Positions 1-11,000 of a DNA stretch of 60,000 bases are shown here, piece after piece; the first letter of the stretch is position 1; each line of letters opens with the position of its first letter. A program made the translations under genes and the position numbers. The stretch is from positions 843,728-903,727 of the forward strand of contig RPFO01000645.1 of NCBI GenBank assembly GCA_009746045.1. The letters run 5' to 3'. This DNA comes from Mesostigma viride. Its lineage: Eukaryota > Streptophyta > Mesostigmatophyceae > Mesostigmatales > Mesostigmataceae. Under the pieces are notes generated by a model that was not told the DNA's origin, did no database searches, and saw nothing but the letters and a program-made list of their open reading frames with translations.

Positions 1-982
1 GTTGTACCGTAGAAGATACGAACAAAAAACAAACACGAAAAAAGAGAGGCGGACCGCATATGACAGGGACGAAAAAAAGTCAGACACACAGCCTGTGTTA
101 TCTGCATGCATAAATACATGTGGTGTGGTGCCGGCATGCATAAATACATGTGCCAGCAAACCTGAGCTGCAAGGGAGCGAGAAACCAAGAAAAAAGCACG
201 CAACACACCACGCGTCGTACCTTTTTATAGATGTTTCTTTTTTTTTATCCTTGTCCTTCGGGGGCAGCGGCGGCGGGTGGAAGAAAACTGATAGCGTTGT
301 TGTGCATCCCGTGACCACCGGCCACCAAACGGAGGCACGACACCAAGGCAGATCAAGCACCAAAGGAAGCAGCAAAACATCAACGTTAGTAACCAAGAAT
401 GGGAGCCGGGGGAAAGATCATACGGCGCTGCATGGCAAGAAAACCCAGCAACCCAGCAACGCAGCTATGGCGCAACCCAGAAACGAAAACATTTGCGACA
501 GCCTGCTTCAATAATGCTTGGATTCACACAAATGAACAAGTGGGGCTTACCAATCCAATCGATGGTCTCGGCTTGCTCGCAAATCCCTGCAACCAAACGA
601 GAACCGACAAAAACACTCACACTCCCCCGTCAGCGACCGGCACCACGACACCAAAAAAGCGACGAAATTATCTGTCTCACACTCCCCCGTCATCGAGCTG
701 CTTGTGGACAACTATCTGTCAAAAGCATCCATGTACATACACCGCCATTGCTCACCTCTTTTCACACTCTTCGGCTGCACACAATGGCGTTGCTCAGTCG
801 AATATGGCTGTCGGGTTGCTAATATCGTTGTCACTTTCGGCCGATGTCGCGAATACCCGCCGTTGATGCTCGGGTGCAAGGTGCATCCACGGTGTCGGTC
901 TTCCAGGAGGGCTGGAAAGCGCCAACGCAGCACCTGCAATTCAAATTCCCTGGTGCTGGTATGCCGACGCGCAAATGGAATG
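1..982. other. Unique sequence, no gene recognised
   Basis: Several short overlapping ORFs (up to 170 codons) exist on both strands, but none shows a recognisable domain and they shadow one another. Small direct repeats are visible: GCATGCATAAATACATGTG occurs twice around 103-152, and CTCACACTCCCCCGTCA occurs twice around 615-690. I see no convincing promoter, splice pattern or RNA gene. Confidence 0.5.
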
Positions 983-1007
983 GCGCGGCGCCTAAAAGGC
1001 GCCGCGC
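983..1007. repeat. GC-rich hairpin, copy 1
   Basis: Perfect 10-bp inverted repeat GCGCGGCGCC / GGCGCCGCGC around a 5-nt TAAAA loop. The same arms recur at 1039-1063 with a different loop. The surrounding 200 bp is rich in GGCGCC-type palindromes. Confidence 0.8.
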
Positions 1008-1038
1008 GCGGAAAAAAATTGACGCGCCAAACGATATG

Positions 1039-1063
1039 GCGCGGCGCCGGGACGGCGCCGCGC
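1039..1063. repeat. GC-rich hairpin, copy 2
   Basis: Same 10-bp arms as the hairpin at 983-1007, here closing a GGGAC loop. Two identical stems with different loops, 56 bp apart, are unlikely by chance and could mark a duplicated structural element or MITE ends. Confidence 0.8.
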
Positions 1064-1286
1064 TGAAAAATACTTGCAGTCGCAACTGTGACGTGGCGCT
1101 GCAGACCACACGGTAGGGAATTCGCAGCGCCATATATGGCGCCACGCCGACTCCTGACGCCGTGTGGCGCCACATGGACGCGGCGCTGCACACAGCTCGA
1201 GCCCATTTTTTCACATTCCTGCTACCTGATTGGACGCCTGGCGGAGGAAGCTTTTCACGGCGCGACGCCGAGGGGCTTCAAAAACG

Positions 1287-1294
1287 TATATAAG
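1287..1294 (+). promoter_or_regulatory. TATA-box-like sequence
   Basis: TATATAAG lies about 60 bp downstream of the GC-rich palindromic region and upstream of the B-box-like site at 1435. It matches a TATA consensus but no gene follows that I can support, so this is motif evidence only. Confidence 0.25.
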
Positions 1295-1390
1295 CAGGCA
1301 AAATTTCTCCGAAATTTAATGAACGAGCGCGACGCGGAGACCATGCTAGTGTGCGGAACTGGTGAACCACACCGGTACGGGACAGATTCT

Positions 1391-1464
1391 TGGCTGATCC
1401 TCGTAGTACCTCGTGAACACGTCTAGTAGGCCCGGGTTCAACTCCCGTCGTAACATTTTTTTTT
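1391..1464 (+). ncRNA. tRNA-like / SINE-like remnant with B box and T-run
   Basis: GGTTCAACTCC at 1435-1445 matches the Pol III B box (T-arm) pattern. A weak A-box-like TGGCTGA lies 44 bp upstream and a run of eight or more T follows at about 1457, as for a Pol III terminator. The T-stem pairs in 4 of 5 positions, but no matching 5' acceptor strand is seen, so this is not an intact tRNA. A tRNA-derived SINE or a decayed tRNA are the likely readings. Confidence 0.35.
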
Positions 1465-1960
1465 GGGTTGGTGTGGCAAGCCTATAAAGCAATCCGCAAA
1501 CCACTACACGGCTGGTAAGATTTAATATAATTAGCAACCTAATAGCTATATCAAAAATGTTTATGGGCATGGAAATTTTTAATATGTTGATATTAGACTG
1601 CAATGAAACGAATATGCAACCTGCCCCCCGATGTTTAATACAATAATTATTATTATTATTTGTGGCATGAATATAATAATTGTGTAAAATACAATGCTAT
1701 GTGCAATATATTGCTGGTATGCCATGCAATTGTAACCAACAGGTGCAAGACCAAAAGGCGTCTTCAGGGCCCACCTGCTGCAAACAAGAGCTATGGCGGC
1801 GGGAGGTGCGTGCAGGGTTACGGATTTACGGGGTTGTTGACCACCAAATTTGTTGTTACGTGTGTTATGGAAACATTTCAGTCGAATTTCTGGTTCCAAC
1901 GGTCGTTAAGGTTATAAAAAGTGCGTTGGGATTCGGAAATTCACTTTCTGGCGTGTAAAA
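1465..1960. other. AT-rich intergenic stretch, nothing recognised
   Basis: AT-rich DNA with short A/T runs such as AATAATTATTATTATTA near 1640. No ORF with domain signal and no clear repeat until the minisatellite begins. Confidence 0.4.
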
Positions 1961-2632
1961 AATGCAGGGTTTGGCGAGTTTTCGGCCCGCTTTCAGGGGT
2001 CCAACGGCCGTTGGGTGTAAAATGCATGTGTTAGCGTGTTTCCGGCCCACTTTCAGGGTCCAACGGCCATTGGGTCGAAAATGCATGTGTTGGCGTGTTT
2101 CGGCCCACTTTCAGGGGTCCAACGGCCGTTGGGTGTCGAAAATGCATGTGTTGGCGTGTTTTCGGCCCGCTTTCAGGGGTCCAACGGCCGTTGGGTGTCG
2201 AAAATGCATGTGTTGGCGTGTTTTCGGCCCACTTTCAGGGGTCCAACGGCCGTTGGGTGTCGAAAATGCATGTGTTGGCGTGTTTTCGGCCCACTTTCAG
2301 GGGTCCAACGGCCGTTGGGTGTCGAAAATGCATGTGTTGGCGTGTTTCGGCCCGCTTTCAGGGGTCCAACGGCCGTTGGGTGTCGAAAATGCATGTGTTG
2401 GCGTGTTTCAGGCCCACTTTCAGGGGTCCAACGGCCGTTGGGTGTCGAAAATGCATGTGTTGGCGTGTTTCAGGCCCACTTTCAGGGGTCCAACGGCCGT
2501 TGGGTGTCGAAAATGCATTGTTGGCGTGTTTCAGGCCCACTTTCAGGGGTCCAACGGCCGTTGGGTGTCGAAAATGCATGTGTTGCGTGTTTCAGGCCCA
2601 CTTTCAGGGGTCCAACGGCCGTTGGGACCTAC
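1961..2632. repeat. 61-bp minisatellite carrying CCAACGGCCGTTGG
   Basis: About 11 tandem copies of a 59-62-bp unit. Each copy holds TTTCAGGGGT, then CCAACGGCCGTTGG (one copy has CCATTGG), then GTGTCGAAAATGC and TGTTGGCGTG. Copies are nearly identical, with small indels around the CGTGTTTC and GTGTCGAAA segments, so the array is recent. The unit keeps the TTTC-N6-palindrome-N5-GAAA spacing seen in single copies elsewhere in the window. The array ends about 75 bp before a splice acceptor (2707-2708) of the transposase gene, so it may be an expanded intron segment. ORFs across it are artefacts of a stop-poor repeat. Confidence 0.9.
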
Positions 2633-3856
2633 AAATTGGGTAATTGTTGGAAAGCAATAATTTGATAAAAGTCAAAACTTCGTCTGGATTCTGTATGCGC
2701 GGATGCAGGTGAAGCGCACAACAAAGACCAAAGTCTCAAGTACGTCGAGATCAAGGGCAACCAACTTGCCCTCGACATGGCCAGCGCCATGGAATACTTG
2801 CTGAAGGACAACAATCACAAGACTGAAAACACGAAAACTGCAGTAGGCTTGAGGGCGCTTGAGCGGCTGCCAGGTGCGGTTGTGAAGGTTATGGGGAAAC
2901 AGTACCGCCCTGCGCTGAAAAGAAAGGCGTCGGAGTCCTTCGCTCAGGAGGTTGTCGCTAATATCGTGCAAGGTTTCCAGGAATTGGGCAAGTCGGATGA
3001 GCACAGGAACGCGAAGTGCGCTGTGCTGTCAATGTGCTTGGGAAAGGACGGCATGAACAATCAAGGGCATTGCACTCTCGCGCGGCTGCTTAACGTCACG
3101 CCCAAGGATATCCAGACCGCAAGGGGAATGAGGATGGGGGGCGACCTTCCCGCCCTGAAGGCGCCCCTCGGGCTGTACGGTCGGACAAGTTTCCGGAGGA
3201 GGTAAAGAAATCGTCGGGAGTTACTGGTTGTCAGACCTAAACACGAGGGCGTCTCCCAACCATAAGGACGTGGTCAATGAGTTCGAAAGGAAGGGAAACG
3301 CCAGGATCCTGATTTCCTCCCAGGGCGGAAGGTACTACTTGGACTCGCTTGAAACGATTTACAAGCGGTTCTGTTCTGACGCGTCGCCGTACAAGGGAGG
3401 TATCGTGACGACTGCGGACGGGACAAGGTACAAGGTGGGGTACACGAAGTTCGTGGAGTTCATGCCCAAGTGCGTAAAGGGCGTGTGGAAGGACCGGGAC
3501 TTGTGCGCATGCGAAAAGCACGTCGTCTTCGAGTCCCTGCTCTCTGCCTTCACCAAAGGCGTCAAGGAGTTGAAGAGCACGCTGGAGATCGAGGAGAGGG
3601 AGGGTATCCCTTCCGTGCCTGACAATGCCCATGACTTCGTTCGACGTTTCACCTGCCACAGGTCTGAGAGGGGGGGGGGGGGCAAGGAGGGGGGAGGACG
3701 GGCGGCCCGTTCGTTAACGTCCCAATGAACTGCTTGGAAGGGACCTGCAACGAGTGTGGGATTTCCGAGTTCATCGTGACGGACCAGATGAAGGGGTGGA
3801 CAAAGAAGTACACGTGGTTCGACTTCGTAAAGGAGGGCACAGCGCCCCGTGGGACG

Positions 3857-3994
3857 GTAAGCATGTATATTTGCATCGTTGAATATATATATGTAGACTT
3901 TCATACTTCCAACGGCCGTTGGCGTTGGGAAATTCCCAGCTGCTGACTTCCATTCTTCGGTCAATCCATGGTGCGCGGGTGTGTTGTGTTGCAG
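3857..3994 (+). other. Intron of transposase gene with palindrome
   Basis: Starts GTAAGC after codon ACG and ends TTGCAG before GAGGAGGAT. Phase 0, 138 bp; both exons stay in frame across it. It contains one TTTC-N6-CCAACGGCCGTTGG-N6-GAAA motif at about 3899-3932. Confidence 0.85.
3909..3922. repeat. Dispersed palindrome CCAACGGCCGTTGG
   Basis: Exact 14-bp palindrome inside the 3857-3994 intron, flanked by TTTC six bases upstream and GAAA six bases downstream. Confidence 0.9.
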
Positions 3995-4750
3995 GAGGAG
4001 GATGTGGCGCCGCAAATGAACCTGCAGCAAAAACTCATCAAGTCAACCCTCTCGGAGCTCCATGAACTCATTACGGCGCGCTTCCCGGAATTCGCCATTC
4101 ACGTCCATACATGGGCCTGGCAGCACCACGCTTACAAGGAGTGCATTGACGTGATGCCGCTGGGAACGGTGGTGGTCCTGATGGACTACTCGGAGAACTA
4201 TTCGGACCACCTGCAGAAACAGTTGCAGGCGCAGTACTGGTACCCAAGTAGTTACGTCCTGATGCCGGTGATCGTGATGTACCGTGATCCCGTATCGCTG
4301 GAAATCAAAAGGGTGAAGCACGATTACATGGGGAAGGACGTACCGAGGAATGCCCAGACCCTGGAGTTCGTGATGAAGAATACCCTTAAGGTGCTGAGGG
4401 AGGAGGGGGTGGAGGTGAGGAACTGGATCAGTTGGTCCGACAACTGTAAGGAGCAGTTCCAATCCCGGTATGTGGTGGCGATGGCTGCGGACCTGCTCGA
4501 GGCCGACCCCGACTTGGACACATTGGAGTGGAACTACTCATGTGCAGGACATGGGAAGGGGGAGTCGGACGGGGAGGGGGGGACGGTGAAAAGCATCCTC
4601 AAAAGAGCGCAGATGCAGGAGGACAATCGGAACCTGAATACGGTGGAGGCACTGGTGGCCTACCTGAACCGGGATTGGAGAACCGGCAAAGACTCGAGTC
4701 GACCATCGGCACAATCGGACGTGGTTCGACGGGCATTTCTTCTCGATAAC

Positions 4751-5050
4751 GTAAGTAAAGACAGTTGCTTTCTGGTGGTCAAGTGCAGTTCTATAATTTG
4801 TCTCTGGTTACACTATACAGAGGACAGCTTCCTTGATGCAGTTTGAAGTTTCATAAGGCCAACGGCCGTTGGAGCTGGAAAATCATATAATTGTTGAGTG
4901 CCAACGGCCGTTGGAGTTGAGAAATGTACTTATAAAGTTTCCAAGGGCCAACGGCCGTTGGAGTTTGGAAATCTTATAATTGTTGAGTGCCAACGGCCGT
5001 TGGAGTTGGGAAATGTGCTGTGATGTTGTTTCATGGATTTACAATTGCAG
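4751..5050 (+). other. Intron of transposase gene with four palindromes
   Basis: Starts GTAAGTAAAG after CTCGATAAC and ends TTGCAG before ATTCCCACG. Phase 0, 300 bp. Four copies of CCAACGGCCGTTGG lie between 4859 and 5003, making this a local multiplication of the motif inside an intron. Confidence 0.85.
4859..5003. repeat. Four-copy cluster of CCAACGGCCGTTGG
   Basis: Copies at 4859-4872, 4901-4914, 4948-4961 and 4990-5003, spaced 42-47 bp. They alternate between two flank types: TTTC before and GGAAATC-like after, and TTGTTGAGTG before and GAAATG after. So the unit duplicated as a pair. Confidence 0.9.
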
Positions 5051-5718
5051 ATTCCCACGTCCGGTAAGGAGCGAGGCGCGATCCGAGATATCTCCACGGC
5101 ACACCAGTGGCGACTGGACAAAAAGGGCGAGCAGGTCGAGGTGGTTCAGCTCAGGCGCTTTTCATGCTTCGGTTGTGCGGAGTGCCGAGAGGGCAAGTGG
5201 AGGACATGCCCAAAGGATTGGAGCAGCTCGTCGTGGACTGTAAAACTCCAGGCGAGTAAGTCGCGGAACCCCACGCGATATCCGGGAACCCGCCTGAACC
5301 ACCTTCAAACGGCAAGAAACGAGTTGGGGCGTGGTTTGCAGGAGGGGGAGGCCGTCGCAGTCGCATCTGAGAGGGGGCACAAGGACCATGTGCCCGACCA
5401 CCCGTACTGGTTGGCGAAAGTTGTTCGAGTCGCCCACCAACTCGACAAGGATGAGTGTTTAAACAAACATACCGGGGGGGGGGCGAGGTTTTTAAGAAAG
5501 GCAACTGGGTAATGTACGTAAAATACTTCGAGAGGTGCTCCTCCTCCGGATCGGACGCCCGACGCTTCTTCTGGAACCCAGACGACCGAGAACCCTTAAC
5601 TGCAATCGTGTGCTACCTGAGCGTCGCAAAGGTCACGAAGGGCAAGTGGGAAGGACATCCGGACAACACGCGACAGGGCTGGTTCACAATTGCGAAGAAG
5701 GTGGACGCCGAAATTACG

Positions 5719-6031
5719 GTACGTCATTCCAAACATAACTGTGTAAAATTGGTGTTTGTATGTCCCGTGTGTTTTTTTGTCGACGGTCGTTCACCTTACT
5801 ACTACATTACATACGGGGCAATGGCAGCCTATACTTTAGCTTGGCTGAATGGCGCAGTTCGCATGTCTTAATTTCTCAAAGCCAACGGCCGTTGGACTTA
5901 CGAAACTGGACAAGTGCCAAGTGCGGATTGGGTACTATTATTGTTGAGGATGACCAGTTGTGTTTATATATTTTTGCATGGTGGCGGATGACTTGGCGTG
6001 TTGTTGCATTTTTACATACGGGTGTATGTAG
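5719..6031 (+). other. Probable terminal intron / 3' flank of transposase gene with palindrome
   Basis: GTACGT at 5719 directly follows the last coding block and looks like a splice donor, but no matching last exon is recognised. The segment contains the palindrome at 5882-5895 with the TTTC-N6 / N6-GAAA flanks. The coding signal stops at 5718. Confidence 0.5.
5882..5895. repeat. Dispersed palindrome CCAACGGCCGTTGG
   Basis: Exact copy flanked by TTTCTCAAAG upstream and ACTTACGAAAC downstream, giving TTTC-N6 and N6-GAAA spacing. Confidence 0.9.
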
Positions 6032-6064
6032 GCCTTAAACCCTAAACCCCTACACTCCTAAACC
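6032..6064. repeat. Degenerate interstitial telomere-like tract, C-rich strand
   Basis: CCTTAAACCCTAAACCCC followed by TACACTCCTAAACC is a short, imperfect CCCTAAA-type run (Arabidopsis-type telomere repeat, C-rich orientation). It marks the left edge of the GT/satellite block and is opposite in orientation to the G-rich tract at 31795-31862. Confidence 0.55.
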
Positions 6065-6084
6065 ATGTTTACCCTTATATGTTG

Positions 6085-8010
6085 GGTGTGTTAGGTGAAT
6101 GTTGGGTATGTGTGTTGCGGCGTGTGTGTTGTGTGTGTGTTGGGTGCATTCATAAAGGTGTGGGGGGGTGTAGGGTGTGTGCAAAGTGTCTTGTGTGTTG
6201 ATGTTGGGTGTGGGGGGGGGGAGGTACATGTGTGTTGTGTGTGTGTCTTAGTAGGTGTGTTGTGTGTGTGACTTAGGTGTGTGTGTTGTTTGTGTTGGAT
6301 ATGTGTTGTGTGTGTGTGTGTGTGTTGTGTGTGTAGGGTGTCTTGTGTGTTGGTGTCTTGTTTTTAGTAGGTGTTGGGTGTGTGTATGTCGGGTGCAAAC
6401 ATAGTGTGTGTGTGTGTGTTCGGTATGTGTGTTGGGTGTCTTTTGTGTGTGTTGTGTGTGTTGGGGCGTGTGTGTGTGCTCTGTGTATGTATGTTGTGTG
6501 TGTGTGTGTGTGTGTGTTGGGGCGTGTGCCTGTGTGTGTTGTGTGCATGTTAATTGTCATGTATTGGTGTTGAGTGTGTGGGGGGGATGGACGTGTGTGT
6601 TGTGTGTGACTTAGGTGTGTTATGTGTGTGTTGTGTGTGACTTAAGTGTCTTTTGTGTGTGTTGTGTGTGTTGGATGTGTGGTGTGGGTGTGTGGGTGTG
6701 GGTGTGTGGGTGTGGGGGGGGGTGCCAAGTGTCTTGTGTGTTGGTATTGGGTGTGTGTGTGGGGGGGTACGTGTGTGTTGTGTGTGACTTAGGTGTGTTT
6801 TGTGTGTGTTGTGTGTGATTGACCTAGGTGTGTGTTGCGTGTGTGTGTATGTGTTGTGTGGTGTGTTGTTTGCATGTTAATTGTCATGTGTTGGTGTTGT
6901 GGGGGGGGGGGATGTACGTGTACGTGTGTTGTGTGTTGGTGTCTTATTTTTAGGTGTTGGTGTGTGTGTCGTGGGTGCAAACATTGTGTGTGTGTGTGTT
7001 AAGTGTGTGTTGGGTGTCTTGTGTCTTGGTGTCTTATTTTTAGGTGTTGGTGTGTGTGTCGTGGGTGCAAACATTGTGTGTGTGTGTGTGTGTGTGTGTT
7101 GGGTGTGTGTTGGGTGTCTTGTGTGTTGGTGTCTTGTTTTTAGTAGGTGTTGTGTGTGCGTGTTTTCGGTATGTGTGTTGGGTGTCTTGTGTGTGTGTGG
7201 TGTGTGTTTGGGTGTTGTTGTGTGTGCAGTGTTGGGGAATGTGTGTGTGTGTTGGGGCATGTGTGTGTGTGTTGGGGCATGTGTGTCAGTGTGTGTGTTG
7301 TGGCATGTTAATTGTCATGTGTTGGTGTTGTGTGTGTGGGGGGGGGATGTACGTGTGTGTTGTGTGTTACTTAGGTGTGTTCTGTGTGTGTTGCGTGTGT
7401 GTGATTGTGTGTCTTGGGTGTGTGTTGGGTGTCTTGTGTGTTGGTGTCTTGTTTTTAGTAGGTGTTGGGTGTGGGTGTACGTTGGGTGCAAACATAGTGT
7501 GTGTGTGTGTGTGTGTGTCGGGTATGTGTGTTGTGTGTCTTTTGTGTGTGTTGTGTGTGTTGGGGCGTGTGTGTGTGTGTGTGTTGTGTGCATGTCAACT
7601 TTCTTGTGTTGCATGGTGTTGTGTGTGTGTGTGGGGGGGGGTACATGTGTGTTGTGTGTGACTTAGGTGTGTTCTGTGTGTGTGGTGTGTGTTTGGGTGT
7701 TGTTGTGTGTGCAGTGTTGGGGAATGTGTGTGTGTGTTGGGGCATGTGTGTGTGTGTTGGGGCATGTGTGTCAGTGTGTGTGTTGTGGCATGTTAATTGT
7801 CATGTGTTGGTGTTGTGTGTGGGGGGGGGGATGTACGTGTGTGTTGTGTGTTACTTAGGTGTGTTCTGTGTGTGTTGCATGGGTGTGTGTGTGTTGGGTG
7901 TGTGTTGGCTGTCTTGTGTGTTGGTGTCTTGTTTTTAGGTGTTGGTGTGTGTCTTGGGTGCAAACATAGCGTGTGTGTGTTGGGTGTGTTGTTCGTGTGT
8001 GTATGAAAAT
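6085..8010. repeat. 1.9-kb GT-rich low-complexity tract with higher-order repeats
   Basis: The + strand is almost entirely G and T (TGTGTGT, TTGGGTGTG, G-runs of 6-10). Longer units recur, notably a block with GGTGTCTTGTTTTTAG, then GTAGGTGTTGGGTG, then GGGTGCAAACATAGTG, near 6350, 6940, 7030, 7440 and 7930. A block with GTGCAGTGTTGGGGAATG recurs near 7230 and 7710. ORFs rich in Cys/Val (+) or Thr/His (-) are composition artefacts. Confidence 0.9.
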
Positions 8011-8084
8011 GTAGAAAATTGTTATGTTTGACGATAGTCATAGTGTACTACTAAAAACTTGTACATACATATGCTGGAATGATT

Positions 8085-11000
8085 TGATACACACGTACAT
8101 CCACCGCGCACGCAAGGGGCAACTGCACACACACGTACACACACCATGCACGCTTGGGGCGAGTGCACACACACGTACACACACCATGCACGCAAGGGGC
8201 GAGTGCACACACATGTACATCCACCATGCACGCAAGGAGCGACTGCACACACATGTCCACACACCATGCACGCAAGGGGCGGCTGCACACACACGTACAC
8301 ACACCATGCATGCACGCAAGGGACGGCATGCACACACACGTACACACACCATGCGCGCAAGGAGCGACTGCACACACACGTACATCCACCGCGCACGCAA
8401 GGGACGGCTGCACTCACATGTACATGCACCATGCACGCAAGGGGCGGCTGCACACACACGTACATCCACCGCGCACGCAAGGGGCGGCTGCACTCACATG
8501 TACATACACCATGCACGCAAGGGGCGGCTGCACACACACGTACATCCACCGCGCACGCAAGGGGCGAGTGCACACACACGTACACACACCATGCACGCAA
8601 GGGGCGAGTCCACACACATGTACATCCACCGCTCACGCAAGGAGCGACTGCACACACATGTCCACACACCATGCGCGCAAGGAGCGACTGCACACACACG
8701 TACATACACCGCGCACGCAAGGGGCGGCTGCACACACACGTACACACACCGCGCACGCAAGGGGCGGCTGCACACACACGTACATCCACCGCGCACGCAA
8801 GGGACGGCTGCACACAAACGTACATACACCGCGCACGCAAGGGGCGGCTGCACACACACGTACACACACCATGCACGCAAGGGCCGGCTGCACTCACATG
8901 TACATACACCGCGCATGCAAGGGGCGAGTGCACGCACACTTACACACACACCGCGCACGCAAGGGACGCCTGCACACACACGTACATCCACCATGCACGC
9001 AAGGGCCGGCTGCACACACACGTACATCCACCGAGCACGCAAGGGGCAACTGCACACACACGTACACACACCATGCACGCTTGGGGCGACGGCACTCACA
9101 TGTACATCCACCGCGCATGCAAGGGGCGGCTGCACACACACGTACACACACCATGCACAGAAGGGACGGCTGCACACAAACGTACATACACCGCGCACGC
9201 AAGGGGCAACTGCACACACACGTACACACACCATGCACGCTTGGGGCGACGGCACTCACATGTACATCCACCGCGCACGCAAGGGGCGGCTGCACACACA
9301 CGTACATCCACCATGCACGCAAGGAGCGGCTGCACTCACATGTACATACACCGCGCATGCAAGGGGCGGTTGCACACACACGTACACACACCATGCACGC
9401 AAGGGGCGGCTGCACACACACGTACATACACCGCGCACGCAAGGGGCGGCTGCACACACACGTACATCCACCGCGCACGCAAGGGGCAACTGCACACACA
9501 CGTACACACACCATGCACGGAAGGGGCGGCTGCACACACATGTACATACACCATGCACGCAAGGGCCGGCTGCACACACGTGTACATACACCATGCACGC
9601 AAGGGGCAAGTGCACGCACACTTACACACACACCGCGCATGCAAGGGGCAACTGCACACACACGTACACACACCATGCACGGAAGGGGCGGCTGCACACA
9701 CATGTACATACACCATGCACGCAAGGGGCGGCTGCACACACGTGTACATACACCATGCACGCAAGGGGCAAGTGCACGCACACTTACACACACACCGCGC
9801 ACGCAAGGGGCAACTGCACACACACGTACATCCACCGCGCACGCAAGGGGCGGCTGCACACACACGTACACACACCATGCACGCTTGGGGCGACGGCACT
9901 CACATGTACATACACCGCGCACGCAAGGGGCGGCTGCATACACACGTACACACACCATGCACGCAAGGGCCGGCTGCACTCACATGTACATACACCGCGC
10001 ATGCAAGGGGCGAGTGCACGCACACTTACACACACACCGCGCACGCAAGGGACGCCTGCACACACACGTACATCCACCATGCACGCAAGGGCCGGCTGCA
10101 CACACACGGACATCCACCGAGCACGCAAGGGGCAACTGCACACACACGTACACACACCATGCACGCTTGGGGCGACGGCACTCACATGTACATACACCGC
10201 GCACGCAAGGGGCGGCTGCACACACACGTACACACACCATGCACGCAAGGGCCGGCTGCACTCACATGTACATACACCGCGCATGCAAGGGGCGGTTGCA
10301 CACACACGTACACACACCATGCACGCAAGGGGCGGCTGCACACACACGTACATACACCGCGCACGCAAGGGGCGGCTGCACACACACGTACATCCACCGC
10401 GCACGCAAGGGGCAACTGCACACACACGTACACACACCATGCACGGAAGGGGCGGCTGCACACACATGTACATACACCATGCACGCAAGGGGCGAGTGCA
10501 CGCACACTTACACACACACCGCGCACGCAAGGGACGCCTGCACACACACGTACATCCACCATGCACGCAAGGGCCGGCTGCACACACATGCACGTACACA
10601 CACCATGCACGCAAGGGGCGGCTGCACACACATGTACATCCACCGCGCACGCAAGGAGCGACTGCACACACACGTACATCCACCGCGCATGCAAGGGCCG
10701 GCTGCACACACACGTACATCCACCGCGCATGCAAGGGGCGGCTGCACACACACGTACACACACCGCGCACGCAAGGAGCGACTGCACGCACACTTACACA
10801 CACACCGCGCATGCAAGGGGCGGCTGCACACACACGTACACCCACCATGCACGCAAGGGCCGGCATGCACACACACGTACATACACTGCGCACGCACGGG
10901 GCGGCTGCACACACATGTACATCCACCGCGCACGCAAGGGACGGCATGCACACACACGTACACACACCATGCGCGCAAGGAGCGGCTGCACTCACGTGTA

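Larger units (their letters stand above)
2709..5718 (+). pseudogene. DDE-type transposase-like gene, multi-exon, frame-broken
   Basis: Four coding blocks resemble a transposase-like family known to me mainly from invertebrate genomes. The first is 2709 to about 3200 (starts mid-gene after an AG at 2707-2708). The second is about 3200-3856, with the motif DRDLCACEKH and then, in another frame, CLEGTCNECG. The third is 3995-4750, with MDYSENY, WSDNCKEQF and GHGKGESDGEGGTVK, the likely acidic catalytic positions of an RNase H-like fold. The fourth is 5051-5718, with CFGCAECREGKWRTC and an aromatic C-terminal domain (FWNPDD). Two phase-0 GT-AG introns fit the frames exactly (3857-3994, 4751-5050). 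The frame breaks near 3135 (G6), near 3205, in the G-run at 3668-3679 and in the G-run near 5474-5482. These may be real decay or homopolymer errors. The 5' end and terminal exon are not identified. The family assignment rests on motif memory and is moderately sure. Confidence 0.7.

Noticed and set aside
1-1426. Small ORFs of 90-170 codons at the left edge
   Set aside because: Mutually overlapping on both strands, no motif, and composition driven by GGCGCC-rich palindromes.
6032-6064. True chromosome end at the CCCTAAA-like tract
   Set aside because: Sequence continues on both sides with a gene to the left, and the tract is short and degenerate; at most an interstitial remnant.
6273-8041. 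Cys/Val-rich and Thr/His-rich ORFs in the GT tract
   Set aside because: Direct translation of GT/CA low-complexity DNA.
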